Source: Streptomyces sp. TG1A-8
GTDB taxonomy: Bacteria > Actinomycetota > Actinomycetes > Streptomycetales > Streptomycetaceae
NCBI RefSeq assembly: GCF_030499535.1
Contig: NZ_JASTLB010000001.1
Span: forward strand, 6,262,001 to 6,326,000
Reading direction: 5' to 3'
Length of the DNA: 64,000 bases
The notes under the pieces were generated by a model. That model saw nothing but the letters and a program-made list of their open reading frames with translations, ran no database searches and was not told the origin of the DNA. Position 1 is the stretch's first letter; each line of letters starts with the position of its first letter. Of this stretch, positions 1-8,570 are shown in pieces. The translations under genes and the position numbers were made by a program.

Positions 1-1783
1 AGACCAGGTGCCGCTTCACCGAGGCCGCCTTCAGCCCCGCCCGCTGCCGGCGCCGGCCCACCTCGATCATGTCGGTCAGCGCCCGCACCTCGCGCTTGAC
101 GCTCTCCAGTCCGACCAGCGCGTCGAGTTCGCCGAGCACGTCCTTCGGCGTGCGGGCCGGCTGCTCCGGTCCGGGCGCCGGGACCAGCGGCACCGGGCCC
201 GGGGTCCGCTGTCCGGGGAGCGAACCGAGCAGCCCTCCGGACGGCGGCACCGTCTGCACCGCCGCCTCGCGGGCCACCGGGGACCTCGGGCCGCCGCTCT
301 CGTCGCTGGTGCAGTCCTCCACGACCGGTCCCGTCCCGGCCCCGCCGTCCGGCCCCGCGTCGGCGAACTCGTACCCCCCGCGCGCGCACCGCTCCGTACG
401 GCACTTCCGCAGTGTCGTGCGGCAACCGTCGATCACGTGGAAGCCGTAGCCGCCGCTCCCGCTGACCCGGCAGTCCAGGAAGCTGCCCCGGCCCCCGGCG
501 GACACGTAGAAGCCCGCCTCGGCGGGGGAGTCGACCGTGCACCGCTCGATGAGCGGGTCGGCGCCCTTGGTGACGATCACGCCGGTCTGGGTGCCGTCCA
601 GGGTGCAGTTGTTGAGCGTTCCCCCGCTGCCGTGGTCGCGGAACCAGGCGCCGGTGGCCGCCTCCCGGATCCGGCAGTCGTCGAGCTGCGCGGTGGCGCC
701 GTCGCTCACCGACACGGCGGTGTTGCGCACCTGCGACAGATCGCTGTCCACGACGTCGGCCCGCGAGCCGCGGTCCAGCACGAACAGCGCGTCCGGCACG
801 TCGTGCACCCGGCAGGAGTCGAGCACCGCGGTGGCGCCGTCGCTCACCCACACCGCCGGGTAGTCACCGGTGCTGTCGAAGATCTCGCACTGGTTGGCGT
901 CCACCCGCGTGCCCGGGTCCCACACCGACAGGCCGTTGCGCCCGAACTGACGGACCGTCGTCCGCGTCAGCGTGAGCACCGAGCGGGAGCGCAGGTCGAC
1001 CGCGTTCTCCGGGATGTCGTGGATGCGGCAGTCGGCGAGCGTGAGGACCGCGTCCGTGTCCAGCGTGACCCCGTCGGCCGTGGTGCGGTGCACGTCGCAG
1101 TCCGTCAGGTGCGCGGTGCCCCGCTGCGTCACCTGCACCCCGGATCCCCGGACCTCGTACACCTCGCAACCGACCGCCTCCAGCGCGGAGTTCTCCCCCG
1201 TCGCGGTCAGCCCGGTGCCGGAGGCGTGGTGCACCCGGCAGCGCTCCAGCCGGGGGTGGGCGCCGCCGCGGACCGCCACGCCGGCCTGCCCGGCCGCGAC
1301 GACCTCGCAGTCCTCGAAGACCCCGCCCGCCCCGTCGAGCACGGCGATGCCGATGCCGGCGGGGTTGTCGACGGAGCAGCGCCGCACGGTCGGGCGCGCC
1401 CCGCCCCGCACCTCGATGCCCGAGGCCGACCGGGTGACGATCCGCACGTCCGTCAGCTCGGGCGTGCCCTCCTCGACCAGCAGCGCGGGTGCCGCCGCGT
1501 CCTGCCCCTCCACGTGCAGGTCCTGCACCACGGCCGAGGCCCGCACGGTCAGCGGCACCCCGTCCGCGGGCGCGATCCGCACCGAGCCCGGAGCGCCCTC
1601 GGGGCCGCGCAGGGTCACCGCCCGCTGCACGACGAGGTTCTCCCGGTAGGTCCCCGGGGCGATGGTGAGGACGTCACCGTCGGCGGCGGCCTCCAGGGCG
1701 GCGGCGAGCGACGCGTACTCACCCGTGCGGCGCCGCCACCGCGATGTACCGGTGTGCGTCACCTGGACCGTGCCCTGTGCCAT
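1..1783 (-). CDS. Right-handed beta-helix protein with C-terminal AAA ATPase domain (3' end outside window)
   Basis: About 594 residues are visible, running off the left edge. From residue ~20 onward the protein is a chain of roughly 22-residue turns (CRVHDVPDALFV, CTLDGTQTGVIV and similar), the pattern of pectate-lyase-like parallel beta-helices. After a Pro/Gly-rich linker (~residues 490-550) comes DVLGELDALVGLESVKREV and then VKRHLV at the edge. That is the segment just before the Walker A motif in CbxX/CfqX/SpoVK-type AAA ATPases (EccA-like). The ATPase core must lie beyond position 1. The start ATG at 1783 has GAGGTGGGGG about 12 nt upstream. There is no signal peptide, so the protein is probably cytoplasmic. 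The beta-helix is inferred to be a scaffold or binding surface for the ATPase; the substrate is unknown. Confidence 0.85.
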   Translation of the reverse strand, partial: MAQGTVQVTHTGTSRWRRRTGEYASLAAALEAAADGDVLTIAPGTYRENLVVQRAVTLRGPEGAPGSVRIAPADGVPLTVRASAVVQDLHVEGQDAAAPALLVEEGTPELTDVRIVTRSASGIEVRGGARPTVRRCSVDNPAGIGIAVLDGAGGVFEDCEVVAAGQAGVAVRGGAHPRLERCRVHHASGTGLTATGENSALEAVGCEVYEVRGSGVQVTQRGTAHLTDCDVHRTTADGVTLDTDAVLTLADCRIHDIPENAVDLRSRSVLTLTRTTVRQFGRNGLSVWDPGTRVDANQCEIFDSTGDYPAVWVSDGATAVLDSCRVHDVPDALFVLDRGSRADVVDSDLSQVRNTAVSVSDGATAQLDDCRIREAATGAWFRDHGSGGTLNNCTLDGTQTGVIVTKGADPLIERCTVDSPAEAGFYVSAGGRGSFLDCRVSGSGGYGFHVIDGCRTTLRKCRTERCARGGYEFADAGPDGGAGTGPVVEDCTSDESGGPRSPVAREAAVQTVPPSGGLLGSLPGQRTPGPVPLVPAPGPEQPARTPKDVLGELDALVGLESVKREVRALTDMIEVGRRRQRAGLKAASVKRHLV

Positions 1784-1972
1784 GGCGTTGCTGTGCCCCC
1801 ACCTCGTCGTACTGCTGGCCTGTGCCGACGGCTCTTCCGGCGGCTCGTCCGCCATCGGGGCGCCACGGCCCCGGCGGCTCGCTCGCGCGGGTCGCCGGCG
1901 GGGCCGAAAGCGCTTCGGCCGGTCCACCGTAGCGTGCGCGCGGACGGTGGGTTGACCAGAGCCGGAAGGCCG

Positions 1973-2578
1973 TCAGCAGCCGGTGCCCGCCTTGCCCCAG
2001 TCCGGGCCCGCCCGGTCCCACGCCTGGTCCCAACGCGCGTACCTGCGGCGGACCATCCGCCACAGGACCAGACGCCGGACCCCGTCGACCAGTCCGGCGG
2101 CCGCCAGGGTGGCGCCGAGGCCGGCGAGCACCGCGTGCGTCGTCGCCGTCGGGGAGTTCAGGGGGCGGGTCGTTATTCGCCCGTGCGGATCGGTCCAGAC
2201 CTTGAAGCGCTCACCCGGGCGGGGGTGCTTGGCGCGCGCCAGGACCGGTCCGCGCCGCCGCGTGCCGTCCGGTGCCGTCCAGTGGGCCAGGACCCGACTG
2301 CGGGCCTCGTGCGCGGTGCTGGTGTCCGGGTCGGTCTCCAGCGGAGCGCCGCCCAGTTCGCGCACCACGGTGGCCGTGACGAGATGGCGGGAGTGCCGCT
2401 GCTCCCGCACGGAGCGCTGCAGGGAGTCCTGGGCCGCCGTGCCGACCAGGACGCCGATCACGGGCGCGGCCACGGCGATCAGTACGAGGGCCACCAGGGC
2501 CGCCCACGCCTCGGCCACGTCCGTCGCGCGGCACAGCGGATTGCGCCGCCAGCGCCACAGGCCGCTGATCGCTCGCAC
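1973..2578 (-). CDS. Rv1733c-family membrane protein
   Basis: A 201-residue protein with the layout of actinobacterial Rv1733c-type proteins: a short basic N-terminus (RAISGLWRWRRNPLCR), a transmembrane segment at ~24-46 (AWAALVALVLIAVAAPVIG), a ~100-residue extracytoplasmic domain containing the family-like run ARAKHPRPGERFKVWTD, and a second hydrophobic segment at ~145-165 followed by a basic tail. I chose GTG at 2578 because GGAAGGGGG lies just upstream and the family usually begins M-R-A-I-S-G-L-W-R-W. The open frame continues upstream, so the start is inferred. Function is unknown beyond the family name; in mycobacteria Rv1733c is a dormancy-associated membrane antigen. Confidence 0.78.
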   Translation of the reverse strand: MRAISGLWRWRRNPLCRATDVAEAWAALVALVLIAVAAPVIGVLVGTAAQDSLQRSVREQRHSRHLVTATVVRELGGAPLETDPDTSTAHEARSRVLAHWTAPDGTRRRGPVLARAKHPRPGERFKVWTDPHGRITTRPLNSPTATTHAVLAGLGATLAAAGLVDGVRRLVLWRMVRRRYARWDQAWDRAGPDWGKAGTGC

Positions 2579-2757
2579 CCGTCCCACCCCCTTCCGCTCC
2601 GCGACGACCCGGGCGGGGCCGCCCGCCCGGTCCGGGCCACCGGAGCGCGGCACCACGCCGACCGGGTCTCCCGGCAATTTCCCACTGTCCCAACGACCGG
2701 AACCCGCAGGGCGGTTCCCGGCCGCCGCGCCCGTCCGGGAGCCGGGCCCCCGGTCCG

Positions 2758-3582
2758 CTACGCCGGCACCCGCACGGGGTCCCCGACGCGGATGGTCCCC
2801 GGCGAGAGCGGCACCAGGTTCTGGCCGAACAGCAGCCGCCCGCCCACCGCGCGGTGCCGCGCCAGCGTGCGCAGCGGTTCGCGGCCGCGCACGGCGGTGT
2901 CCTGGTCGGTCGTGGTCACGACGCACCGCCCGGACGCCTTGGCGACGCGGAAGACGACCTCGCCTATGGCGAGCCGCGTCCAGTGGTCCTCGGCCCACGG
3001 CTCGGTGCCCGCGACGACCACGTTCGGCCGGAAACGGTTCATGGGCAGCGGGCCCTCGGCGGCGTGATCGCCGCGGGAGACGAGGGCGTTCAGGGCATCC
3101 AGGGACGCGGCCGTGGTGAGCAGCAGGGGATAGCCGTCGGCGAAGCTCACCGTCTCGCCCGGCAGCGCGTACGCGGGGTCGACCGGACGGCGGGTGGCCG
3201 GATCGTGCAGGTGGACCAGGTGGACGCCGGTCCCGAGGTACGCGCTGCACCACTCGTGGGCGGCCGCCGCGGCCGGGACCGCCTCCACCTTCGTGCCGAA
3301 GATCTCCACCGGTACCGTCGCCGTGACCTCCGGGACCGGCACCGCCAGCGGCTCGCGGCCCGGCGCGGACAGACGAACGCCGCCGCCGGGCAGAGCCTCG
3401 GCGGCGGCCAGCGCGAGGCGCGGCTGCTCGCGTTGTGTGACGACCTTTCCCCCGTTGCCGATTAGCGTCCAGCGGCGGTCTCCGGCCAGGCCCCAGGGCT
3501 CCACCACGGCCTCCCGGGGCGCGAGGCCCCGGAACGCCTTGACCGGATGGACGTGGATCGACTGCAGCACTGCGTTCCCCAT
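2758..3582 (-). CDS. MOSC domain-containing protein
   Basis: 274 residues. The N-terminal ~110 residues match the MOSC beta-barrel N-domain (HPVKAFRGLAPREAVVEPWG, then GDRRWTLI). The C-terminal half is the MOSC fold, with NRFRPNVVV and the conserved cysteine region KASGRCVVTTTDQDTA. MOSC proteins include the molybdenum cofactor sulfurase C-terminus and mARC/YcbX-type molybdoenzymes, and they bind Moco through that Cys. The substrate here is unknown; YcbX-like reduction of N-hydroxylated compounds or general sulfur-carrier work is possible. The start ATG at 3582 has a weak -10-like CAGGAT six nt upstream, so the transcript may be leaderless. The gene stands alone on this strand with short gaps on both sides. 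Confidence 0.9.
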   Translation of the reverse strand: MGNAVLQSIHVHPVKAFRGLAPREAVVEPWGLAGDRRWTLIGNGGKVVTQREQPRLALAAAEALPGGGVRLSAPGREPLAVPVPEVTATVPVEIFGTKVEAVPAAAAAHEWCSAYLGTGVHLVHLHDPATRRPVDPAYALPGETVSFADGYPLLLTTAASLDALNALVSRGDHAAEGPLPMNRFRPNVVVAGTEPWAEDHWTRLAIGEVVFRVAKASGRCVVTTTDQDTAVRGREPLRTLARHRAVGGRLLFGQNLVPLSPGTIRVGDPVRVPA

Positions 3583-3624
3583 GTCGTCATCCTGCCAGCC
3601 GGTGCCGGCAGCGGGACACGCGGC

Positions 3625-4059
3625 TCAGTAACCGCGGTACTGCTGGTTGTTGTACGGGTCCTGGTAGGGGGCCTGCGGGGGCCGCGGCGCGGCGGGACGC
3701 ATGGCCTCGTAGCCCGTGCCCGTCGCCATCTGGCGCGGCTGCGGGGCCTGGGGGCCGGGGTAGCCGCGCGGGGCGCTCGCCTGCTGCGGAATGTACGCCG
3801 CGGGCGCCTGCTGCAGCGGGGCGGACTGCTGGCTCTGCGGGTAGCCGTAGGCGGGGGCCTGGTGGGGCGGGGCCGCCGGGAGGGCGGGCAGTGCCGACGG
3901 CAGGGCGGGCAGGCTGCTGCCCGTGTCGTAGGCGGCGGGGACCCGGATCGGAGCGATCTGCGGGGTGCCCCGCTCGGCCACGAGGGAGTCGTAGATCGGA
4001 GTGTCCGGGAAGGAGGCGGAGTAGTAGCCGCCGCCATAAGTGGAGCGGGGGGAGGTCAT
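3625..4059 (-). CDS. Low-complexity Pro/Gln/Tyr-rich protein (DUF6643-like)
   Basis: 144 residues beginning MTSPRSTYGGGYYSASFPD. A conserved-looking N-terminal half (PIYDSLVAERGTPQIAPIRV) is followed by a Pro-Ala-Gln-Tyr-rich tail ending QDPYNNQQYRGY. It resembles the Streptomyces DUF6643 family; no enzymatic motif, signal peptide or membrane segment is seen. The start at 4059 rather than an upstream ATG is supported by a TAACTT -10 box seven nt upstream and no Shine-Dalgarno, the pattern of a leaderless transcript. The tail looks intrinsically disordered. Function unknown. Confidence 0.75.
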   Translation of the reverse strand: MTSPRSTYGGGYYSASFPDTPIYDSLVAERGTPQIAPIRVPAAYDTGSSLPALPSALPALPAAPPHQAPAYGYPQSQQSAPLQQAPAAYIPQQASAPRGYPGPQAPQPRQMATGTGYEAMRPAAPRPPQAPYQDPYNNQQYRGY

Positions 4060-4066
4060 GGCACAT

Positions 4067-4072
4067 AAGTTA
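4067..4072 (-). promoter_or_regulatory. -10 box (TAACTT), leaderless start of the DUF6643-like gene
   Basis: On the minus strand TAACTT is followed by seven nt and then the ATG at 4059. No ribosome binding site lies between. No convincing -35 is seen. Confidence 0.5.
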
Positions 4073-4157
4073 AGCCCACGATGTGCTGGTTGGGGAGACC
4101 GATAAGAGGGTTGTTTTCCGTGTCGGCGGTGCCTTGGGACCCCTAACCCGAGCGAAC

Positions 4158-4163
4158 TTGACA
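4158..4163 (+). promoter_or_regulatory. Consensus -35-like TTGACA in the 4060-4346 intergenic region
   Basis: A perfect TTGACA starts an AT-rich patch between the divergent DUF6643-like and TerD genes. At 17-20 nt downstream only weak -10 candidates (ACGTTT, TTTGGA) are present, so a promoter is possible but not secure. No gene or RNA could be defined in the rest of this gap. Confidence 0.25.
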
Positions 4164-4346
4164 AAAAAGGACATCGATCGACGTTTGGATCGTGCAAAGG
4201 CCTAGTTCCTACGGGGTTACCGGTGGTTGACCGGCGATCTTCCTGTGCCGCTGCGGAGGGTTCGCCGTGTCCGGCAATAGGTTGAGCGGGTAACGATGAC
4301 GCGAGGCGGCCGGGGGCACCCGGGACGCGGAGGCGAAGGGGCTTAC

Positions 4347-5696
4347 ATGTCCATGCAGAAGGGATCGAACACGCCGGTGCCGGCCACGGCCCTGCGCGTC
4401 GGGCTGGGCTGGAGCTCCGGCCCCGGGGTGCCCGACGCGGACGCCTCGGCCCTGCTGCTCGCGGACGGAAAGGTCCGCTCCGACGAGGACTTCGTCTTCT
4501 ACAACCAGCCCGCGCACCCCTCGGGCGCGGTCCGCCACGAGGGCAAGCGCACCGTGGACGGACGCGTCACCGACACCCTCGTGGTGGACCTCGCGCGCGT
4601 GGAGGGCGGCATCGAGCGCGTCGTCCTCGCGGCCTCCGCCGACGGCGGCACGTTCGGGCAGGTGCCGGACCTCTCCATCGAGGTCACCGACGCCGCCACC
4701 GGTGAGGTGGCCGCCCGCTTCGACAGTCCCGGCGCGAGCGTGGAGACGGCCTTCGTGCTCGGCGAGTTCTACCGCCGGCAGGGCGGCTGGAAGTTCCGCG
4801 CCGTCGGCCAGGGCTACGGCAGCGGACTCCAGGGCCTGGCCACGGACTTCGGCATCAGCGTCGACGAACCGCAGCACGCCGCCCCGCCGGCCGCCCCCGC
4901 CGCCCCGCCCCGGCCCCCCGCCGCACCCCCCGTCCCGCCGCCCGTGACGATGCCGCCCCCGGCCGCGGCCCCGCCCGGCACGACGGCATCCCCGACCGCC
5001 GCGACACCCCCGCCCGCGCCCGCGGGAACGCCCGCCGCACCCCCGCCCCCGCCCGCCGCGTCCCCGGTCCGCCTCTCCAAGGTCACCCTCACCAAGGCGG
5101 CCCCCTCCGTCTCGCTGGCCAAACAGGGCGGCACCTCCGGGGCCATGCGGGTCAACCTCAACTGGCAGACCCGCAAGCGGTTCCCGGGCTGGGCCGGCCG
5201 GTGGGGCTCCGGACCGGGGGGCGTCGACCTCGACCTGTGCGCGCTGTACGAACTCACCGACGGCCGCAAGGGCGTCGTCCAGGCACTCGGCAACGCCTTC
5301 GGTTCGCTGGACCGGCCGCCGTACATCCACCTCGACGGCGACGACCGCACCGGTGCCGTGGCCCAAGGCGAGAACCTCACCATCAACCTCGACCACACGC
5401 GGGACTTCCGGCGCATCCTGGTCTTCGTCACCCTCTACGAGGGCGCCACGTCCTTCGCCGACCTGCACGCCACGGTCACCCTCCAGCCCCAGCACGGCGC
5501 CCCCATCGACTTCTCGCTGGACGAGTGCACGGTCCCCTCCCCGGTGTGCGCGCTCGCCCTGATCACCAACACCGGCGGCGACCTCCTCGTCCGGCGCGAG
5601 GCCCGCTACCTGGTGCCGGAACGCGGCACGAGCCCGCAGCGGACCGTGGACCGCGCCTACGGATGGGGCATGGACTGGACACCCGGCCGCAAGTAG
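4347..5696 (+). CDS. Tandem TerD-domain protein (tellurite/stress-resistance family)
   Basis: 449 residues with two TerD/CABP domains. The N-terminal domain (~1-170) includes [20 protein letters not shown] and [15 protein letters not shown] long Ala/Pro linker (~175-250) follows. The C-terminal domain (~250-449) includes [32 protein letters not shown] and ENLTINLD, the acidic Ca2+-binding loops typical of TerD. TerD proteins bind calcium and act in chemical-stress and tellurite resistance and in Streptomyces development. I chose ATG 4347 over upstream ATGs because GAAGGGGC sits 7-12 nt before it and the family begins M-x-K-G-S-N. It is a single gene, convergent with the glycosyltransferase at 5709, twelve bases away. 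Confidence 0.92.
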   Translation: MSMQKGSNTPVPATALRVGLGWSSGPGVPDADASALLLADGKVRSDEDFVFYNQPAHPSGAVRHEGKRTVDGRVTDTLVVDLARVEGGIERVVLAASADGGTFGQVPDLSIEVTDAATGEVAARFDSPGASVETAFVLGEFYRRQGGWKFRAVGQGYGSGLQGLATDFGISVDEPQHAAPPAAPAAPPRPPAAPPVPPPVTMPPPAAAPPGTTASPTAATPPPAPAGTPAAPPPPPAASPVRLSKVTLTKAAPSVSLAKQGGTSGAMRVNLNWQTRKRFPGWAGRWGSGPGGVDLDLCALYELTDGRKGVVQALGNAFGSLDRPPYIHLDGDDRTGAVAQGENLTINLDHTRDFRRILVFVTLYEGATSFADLHATVTLQPQHGAPIDFSLDECTVPSPVCALALITNTGGDLLVRREARYLVPERGTSPQRTVDRAYGWGMDWTPGRK

Positions 5697-5708
5697 CCCG
5701 CCGGGCGC

Positions 5709-6884
5709 TCAGCCCTCGTCGGGCACCGTCCCGGGACGCGCGTACGTGCGGCCCTTCCAGGCCGCGCCGCGCCCCCGGTAGTGCTGCACGGCGGAATCGA
5801 CCGTCATCAGCAGGTAGAGGAACGCGGTGAACGGCAGCAGGGGCGCGAGCCACCGCGGCTGCCGGTAGTAGCGGAGCATCGGCAGGTACGTCGCCGCCAT
5901 CACCGCCCACGCCGCGCCGCCGGCGGCCGCCGCCGCCCCGTCGCCCGCGAGCGCGCCCGCGGCCACCGCCACCGGCGGCACCAGGTACACCAGCGCCAGC
6001 CCGGCGACCGTGCCGAGGAGCAGCAGCGGATTGTGGCGCAGCTGGGCGTAGGCGCTGCGGGAGACCATCCGCCACAGGTCGTGCAGCCGTGGATACGGGC
6101 GGACGCTGTCCACCCGGTCCGCCAGCCCCAGCCACACGTGGCCGCCGGCGGCCTTCACCGCGCGCGCGAGGGCGACGTCGTCGATGACCGCGTGCCGGAT
6201 GGCGTCCGGGATGCGCGCCCGCCGCGCCGTGTCCGCGCGCAGCAGCACGCAGCCGCCCGCCGCGGCGGCCGTCCGCGCCCCCCTGCGGCCGATCCACCGG
6301 AAGGGGTACAGCTGGGCGAAGAAGTAGACGAACGCCGGGACCACGAGCCGCTCCCACGGGCTGTCCGCCCGCAGCCGCGCCATCTGCGACACGACGTCGT
6401 AACCGCCCGCGCGGGCCGCCGCCACCAGGGAGCGCAGGCTGTCCGGCGCGTGCGCGATGTCCGCGTCCGTCAGCAGCAGGTACTCGGGGCCGCGCGCGCC
6501 TGCCAGGCCGATGCCGTGCCGCACCGCCCACAGCTTGCCCGTCCAGCCCGCGGGCGGCTCGCCGGGCGAGTCCACCGTGAGCGGCAGCCCGCCGTGGCGC
6601 CCGGCCAGCTCGCGGGCCAGCTCCCCGGTGCCGTCCGCACTGCCGTCGTCCACGAGGAAGACCTCCGCCCGCCCCGGATAGTCCTGCGCGAGCAGCGACG
6701 GCAGGCTCGCGGGCAGCACCGCGGCCTCGTCCCGGGCCGGGACGACCACACAGACCGACGGCCACTCACCGGGCTCCGCACGCTGCGGCAGGCGCACGTC
6801 CGCGCGCCAGAAGAAGCCCCGGCACAGCAGCAGCCAGCACCAGGCGGCGAGGGAGACGGCGGTGGTCCACACGAGGGCGCTCAC
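5709..6884 (-). CDS. HpnB-like family 2 glycosyltransferase
   Basis: About 391 residues. After an N-terminal membrane segment comes a GT-A nucleotide-sugar domain: VCVVVPARDEAAVLPASL, LVDDGSADGT (the Asp-Asp motif that binds UDP and metal), LTDADIAH (DxD-type), an acceptor region around VIDDVALARAVK, and a QLRHN motif in place of QxxRW. Three C-terminal membrane helices follow. This order matches the hopene-associated glycosyltransferase HpnB family. Its exact acceptor is not established, and no hopanoid gene is in this window. The GTG start at 6884 is preferred because CAGACT lies seven nt upstream like a leaderless -10; an in-frame ATG at 6926 is the alternative. It is divergent from the racemase. 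Confidence 0.83.
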   Translation of the reverse strand: MSALVWTTAVSLAAWCWLLLCRGFFWRADVRLPQRAEPGEWPSVCVVVPARDEAAVLPASLPSLLAQDYPGRAEVFLVDDGSADGTGELARELAGRHGGLPLTVDSPGEPPAGWTGKLWAVRHGIGLAGARGPEYLLLTDADIAHAPDSLRSLVAAARAGGYDVVSQMARLRADSPWERLVVPAFVYFFAQLYPFRWIGRRGARTAAAAGGCVLLRADTARRARIPDAIRHAVIDDVALARAVKAAGGHVWLGLADRVDSVRPYPRLHDLWRMVSRSAYAQLRHNPLLLLGTVAGLALVYLVPPVAVAAGALAGDGAAAAAGGAAWAVMAATYLPMLRYYRQPRWLAPLLPFTAFLYLLMTVDSAVQHYRGRGAAWKGRTYARPGTVPDEG

Positions 6885-6930
6885 GGGCTGCAGTCTGCCC
6901 CACCGGGCCGGGGCGCGAGGGCCCATCGTC

Positions 6931-6936
6931 TATCGT
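6931..6936 (+). promoter_or_regulatory. -10 box (TATCGT) of the racemase gene
   Basis: TATCGT ends six nt before the GTG at 6943. There is no Shine-Dalgarno, so the mRNA probably starts at or next to the GTG (leaderless). Confidence 0.55.
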
Positions 6937-6942
6937 GACCGG

Positions 6943-7728
6943 GTGAAGATCGCGCTCATGGACTCCGGAATCGGCCTCCTGCCCGCAGCCGCCGCGGTAC
7001 GCCGGCTGCGTCCCGACGCGGATCTCGTGCTCTCGTGGGACCCGGACGGCATGCCCTGGGGACCGCGCACGCCCGAGGACATCACCCGGCGGGCCGTCGC
7101 CGTGGCCGAGGCCGCCGCCGCGCACGGCCCCGACGTCCTGATCGTCGCCTGCAACACCGCCTCCGTGCACGCCCTGACGGTGATGCGGGCCCGCTTCGAG
7201 CCGGACCTGCCGCTCATCGGCACCGTGCCGGCGATCAAGCCGGCGGCGGCGGGCGGCGGACCCGTGGCGATCTGGGCGACCCCCGCCACCACGGGCAGCG
7301 CCTACCAGCGCGACCTGATACGCCGGTTCGCACAGGACGTGGCCGTCACCGAGGTGCCCTGCCCGGGGCTCGCGGACGCGGTCCACCACGCGGACGACGC
7401 CGCCATCGACGCCGCCGTCGCGGCCGCCGCCGCCCGCACCCCCGCCGACGTGACCACCCTCGTCCTCGGCTGCACCAACTACGAACTGGTCGCCGAGCGC
7501 ATCCGGGCGGCCGTCCAGCGACCGGACCGCCCGCCGCTCGTCCTGCACGGCTCCGCGGACGCGGTGGCCGCCCAGGCGCTGCGCCGGATCGGCGCGGAAC
7601 CGGCACCGCGGGCCGGCGCCGACGCCACCCTCACCGTGCTGCTCAGCGGGCGCGGGTCGGTGCTCCCGCCCACCGCCCTGGCCTACGACGAGGGACGTTT
7701 CCTCCAGGCGGTCAGCCCGGTCCACTGA
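6943..7728 (+). CDS. Aspartate/glutamate racemase family protein (MurI-like)
   Basis: 261 residues with the two half-sites of the PLP-independent racemases: DSGIGLLPAA at the N-terminus, ACNTAS (~residue 68, first catalytic Cys) and LGCTNYEL (~residue 180, second catalytic Cys). In typical MurI the second motif is GCTHYP; here the His is Asn and the Pro is Glu, so substrate choice may differ from peptidoglycan glutamate racemase. Both cysteines are kept, so racemase chemistry is plausible. Start GTG 6943 fits the leaderless -10 six nt upstream. It could be an Asp/hydantoin-type racemase rather than MurI. Confidence 0.82.
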   Translation: MKIALMDSGIGLLPAAAAVRRLRPDADLVLSWDPDGMPWGPRTPEDITRRAVAVAEAAAAHGPDVLIVACNTASVHALTVMRARFEPDLPLIGTVPAIKPAAAGGGPVAIWATPATTGSAYQRDLIRRFAQDVAVTEVPCPGLADAVHHADDAAIDAAVAAAAARTPADVTTLVLGCTNYELVAERIRAAVQRPDRPPLVLHGSADAVAAQALRRIGAEPAPRAGADATLTVLLSGRGSVLPPTALAYDEGRFLQAVSPVH

Positions 7729-7820
7729 CGCAGGGACCCGGGCCCGGCGGGCTCCCCGGAGGGTGCCGCCACCCGGACCAGCCGCGCCCCGCGACCGGTA
7801 CCCGCGCAGCCGATCGTGAG

Positions 7821-7826
7821 TAACCT
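7821..7826 (+). promoter_or_regulatory. -10 box (TAACCT) of the PH-like membrane protein gene
   Basis: TAACCT lies seven nt before ATG 7834 with no ribosome binding site between. This favours 7834 over the in-frame GTG at 7816. Confidence 0.5.
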
Positions 7827-7833
7827 CGTAAGC

Positions 7834-8379
7834 ATGAGGGAGCATCCCCGCACCGAGGACACCCCGCACCCCGACGTCTGGACCGGGCGGGCCACCAACC
7901 GGGTGCAGTGGCTGCTGGCGCTGGCCGGCGCGGCCTGCGTGGCGCTCGGTGTCCAACTGGCGGTGGACTCGGCCTGGACGTCCGGCGTCACCCCCCTGGC
8001 GATGTCCGTCGTGGGCTGCATCGCCGCCGGCCTGCTGGTCCTCTTCGGCACGCTGGCGTTCGTGCACGTCGACCTCACGCTCGACAAGGAGTGCCTGGAG
8101 GTGCGCTGCGGCCACATCGGAGTGCCGCGCCGCCGCATCCCGCTCTCCGAGGTCGTCGGCGCCGACTTCACCCCGCTCGTCACGCCGCGCCACTGGGGCG
8201 GCTGGGGCTACCGCTGGCGCCCCGAGAAGGGCACGGCCGTCGTGGTCCGCCGCGGCGAGGGCATCGTGCTGAGACTGGGGGACGGCCACACGTTCACGAT
8301 CACCGTGGACAACGCCGAGTCGGCCGTCCGGGTCATCAGGGCCCGGCTGCGGACGACCGGACCCGGCACCACCCGCTGA
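7834..8379 (+). CDS. Small membrane protein with PH-like C-terminal domain
   Basis: 181 residues: a hydrophilic start, two transmembrane helices (~residues 25-45 and 52-75, a hairpin), then a ~100-residue beta-rich domain (LDKECLEVRCGHIGVPRRRI, GVRR-like turn, WGYRWRPEKGTAVVVRRGEG). This resembles bacterial PH-like (DUF3093-type) domains anchored by a helical hairpin. No catalytic motif is seen. It is common in Streptomyces with unknown function. The C-terminal domain is predicted to face the cytoplasm. Confidence 0.72.
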   Translation: MREHPRTEDTPHPDVWTGRATNRVQWLLALAGAACVALGVQLAVDSAWTSGVTPLAMSVVGCIAAGLLVLFGTLAFVHVDLTLDKECLEVRCGHIGVPRRRIPLSEVVGADFTPLVTPRHWGGWGYRWRPEKGTAVVVRRGEGIVLRLGDGHTFTITVDNAESAVRVIRARLRTTGPGTTR

Positions 8380-8558
8380 CACCACCGCGCGCCCCGCGCA
8401 CCGGGAGAACCGGCCGCAACCGCTGAGGACCGGGCCCACCGGAGGCGCCGGCGCCCGCTCGCGGACGAGCCGCCCGCGGACGCCGTGACCCCGGTACGGC
8501 GGCACCCGGGCGGGCGCGGCCCGACCGGCGTCGCTGTCGGGCCCCAGGTCACCCGCCG

Positions 8559-8564
8559 TAGACT
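8559..8564 (+). promoter_or_regulatory. -10 box (TAGACT) of lnt
   Basis: TAGACT ends six nt before the GTG at 8571 and no Shine-Dalgarno is present, consistent with a leaderless mRNA. Confidence 0.55.
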
Positions 8565-8570
8565 CCCCGG

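Noticed and set aside
8..3067. A 1019-codon plus-strand frame at the left edge
   Set aside because: The minus strand carries the beta-helix repeats and other family motifs; the plus frame is His/Arg/Pro noise.
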